Of a stretch of 40,435 nt of DNA, positions 40,069-40,435 are shown one piece after another. A program made the position numbers and the translations under genes. Source of the stretch: DASXMX01 sp036794395 (GTDB taxonomy: Bacteria; Planctomycetota; Phycisphaerae; Tepidisphaerales; Tepidisphaeraceae); assembly GCA_036794395.1 (NCBI GenBank), contig DAIRGS010000024.1, positions 1-40,435 of the forward strand. Reading direction: 5' to 3'. Positions within the stretch are counted from its first letter, which is position 1. Each line of letters opens with the position of its first letter. The notes below the pieces were generated by a model. It did no database searches, was not told the origin of the DNA, and saw only the letters and a program-made list of their open reading frames with translations.

Positions 40069-40126
40069 CTTGGGTTCCACTTATTGAGGTCAACCCTTAC
40101 GATCCCGCGCGCAACATCCCAAGCCC
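40058..40126 (-). promoter_or_regulatory. antiterminator pairing of the leuA leader
   Basis: The stop-codon region of the leader peptide (minus strand GGATCGTAAGGG, 40105-40094) is complementary to the 5' arm of the terminator (CCCTACGATCC, 40068-40058) over 11 pairs with one bulged A. The preceding leader codons contain GGGCTTGGG (40126-40118), which exactly complements CCCAAGCCC at 40074-40066, also overlapping that arm. A ribosome stalled on the Leu codons leaves these strands free to block the terminator; one that reaches the stop codon covers them. CCCTT within the leader can also pair with the AAGGG. Confidence 0.72.
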
Positions 40127-40174
40127 AGGAAGGGCCAGATTAAGTCGCAGGGCTCGGAGGGAGAACAATTCCAT
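40097..40174 (-). CDS. leuA leader peptide rich in leucine
   Basis: An open frame of 25 codons plus stop, beginning MELFSLRALRLNLAL and ending PGLGMLRAGS. Eight of 25 residues are Leu (3, 6, 9, 11, 13, 15, 18, 21), using CTG, CTC, CTT and TTG codons. It lies directly downstream of a promoter and 104 bases upstream of leuA, with the terminator and antiterminator between. This matches the leuL leader of enterobacteria in layout, though not in sequence (no run of four Leu). The predicted transcript begins within a few bases of the ATG, so the leader may be translated from a nearly leaderless message. The peptide would act only through its translation. Confidence 0.72.
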   Translation of the reverse strand: MELFSLRALRLNLALPGLGMLRAGS

Positions 40175-40182
40175 CACTCAAC

Positions 40183-40211
40183 AGTTAATCGGCAAATTGC
40201 GGAAAAGTCAA
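40183..40211 (-). promoter_or_regulatory. sigma-70-like promoter of the leuA leader transcript
   Basis: On the minus strand TTGACT (40211-40206), a 17-base spacer and TTAACT (40188-40183). The predicted start point is at about 40176, two or three bases before the leader-peptide ATG. Confidence 0.55.
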
Positions 40212-40279
40212 TAGCTGTCGCCGTATTTTGCCTTTTCCGCGGGGTCGAACTACTTCGTGTCCGACCGGAAGATTTAACC

Positions 40280-40409
40280 ACAGATTGCGCAGATGCTCGC
40301 AGATAAAGACAAAGAGAAGAGATGGAGGCGCAGCTGGTAATTGGGTTGCCAGCTATTTGGATCAAGTCATTGTATTTGCATTTAATCTGCGAGCATCTGC
40401 GCAATCTGT
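40280..40409. repeat. CAGATTGCGCAGAT-type palindromic spacer repeat (copy C)
   Basis: A perfect 25-base inverted repeat: 40280-40304 (starting ACAGATTGCGCAGATGCTCG) and its complement at 40385-40409. It is preceded by AACC as in copy A, whose inner part (CCACAGATTTCGCAGATTTA) is clearly related. It lies upstream of the leuA promoter and contains no credible gene. Confidence 0.85.
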
Positions 40410-40435
40410 GTTGCAGCCCACAAGGCTGCGTGTCC

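Noticed and set aside
40006..40080. N-terminal extension of leuA to 40080
   Set aside because: The added codons run through the terminator hairpin and T-run, and GGAGAGAG stands right before the internal ATG at 39993, where the family's usual start lies.

Overview
The window looks like a chromosomal segment of a planctomycete, most likely class Phycisphaerae, and probably a metagenome-assembled genome. The reasons are two secreted PQQ-type propeller proteins with the W-x-x-W-R-G-P style N-terminus common in that phylum, a SpoVG with a zinc-ribbon insert next to ispE, several exported trypsin-like proteins with unfamiliar C-terminal domains, an LptF/LptG pair, a moderately high GC content, many weak ribosome binding sites, and dispersed palindromic spacer repeats. 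The taxonomic call is inference. A 10-N scaffold gap at 23060-23069, followed by a fragment that reads as another genome's genes, shows that the sequence was assembled and is locally wrong there.

Layout. 1-7264 (minus strand): an inverted-repeat element, a short AMP-forming ligase, two exported PQQ-like propeller proteins and a full-length phenylacetate-CoA-ligase-like enzyme, separated by CACAGAG palindromes. 7395-12539 (plus): a small lipoprotein, a PLP aminotransferase, then translationally coupled lptF and lptG. 12540-13131: spacer repeats, a strong terminator and the ispE promoter. 13132-16786 (plus): ispE, spoVG, then ilvB preceded by a leader peptide and terminator. 16758-22356 (plus): three exported proteins of the trypsin fold, the first a double pseudo-protease fused to a propeller, the other two with intact catalytic triads. 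22353-27327 (plus): a metal-uptake operon made of a small membrane protein, an outer-membrane porin, a periplasmic binding protein, an ATPase and a permease. 27351-39993 (minus): MFS exporter and glycogen debranching enzyme, a lone flagellin with a 650-base upstream region, rhomboid and SDR genes, a PDZ protein with oligoendopeptidase F, a DHH phosphoesterase and leuA. leuA has its own promoter, Leu-rich leader peptide, antiterminator and terminator upstream (40040-40211). The window ends in another palindromic repeat.

The most interesting content is the pair of branched-chain amino-acid leaders. Upstream of ilvB is a 17-residue peptide with 10 Leu/Val/Ile residues, followed by a terminator. 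Upstream of leuA is a 25-residue peptide with 8 Leu, whose stop-codon region can pair with the 5' arm of a perfect terminator. Together they suggest that ribosome-mediated transcription attenuation controls this organism's Val/Leu pathway. The second notable item is the trypsin-fold trio at 16.7-22.4 kb. The third is the metal-uptake operon, whose permease and porin share a short periplasmic motif.
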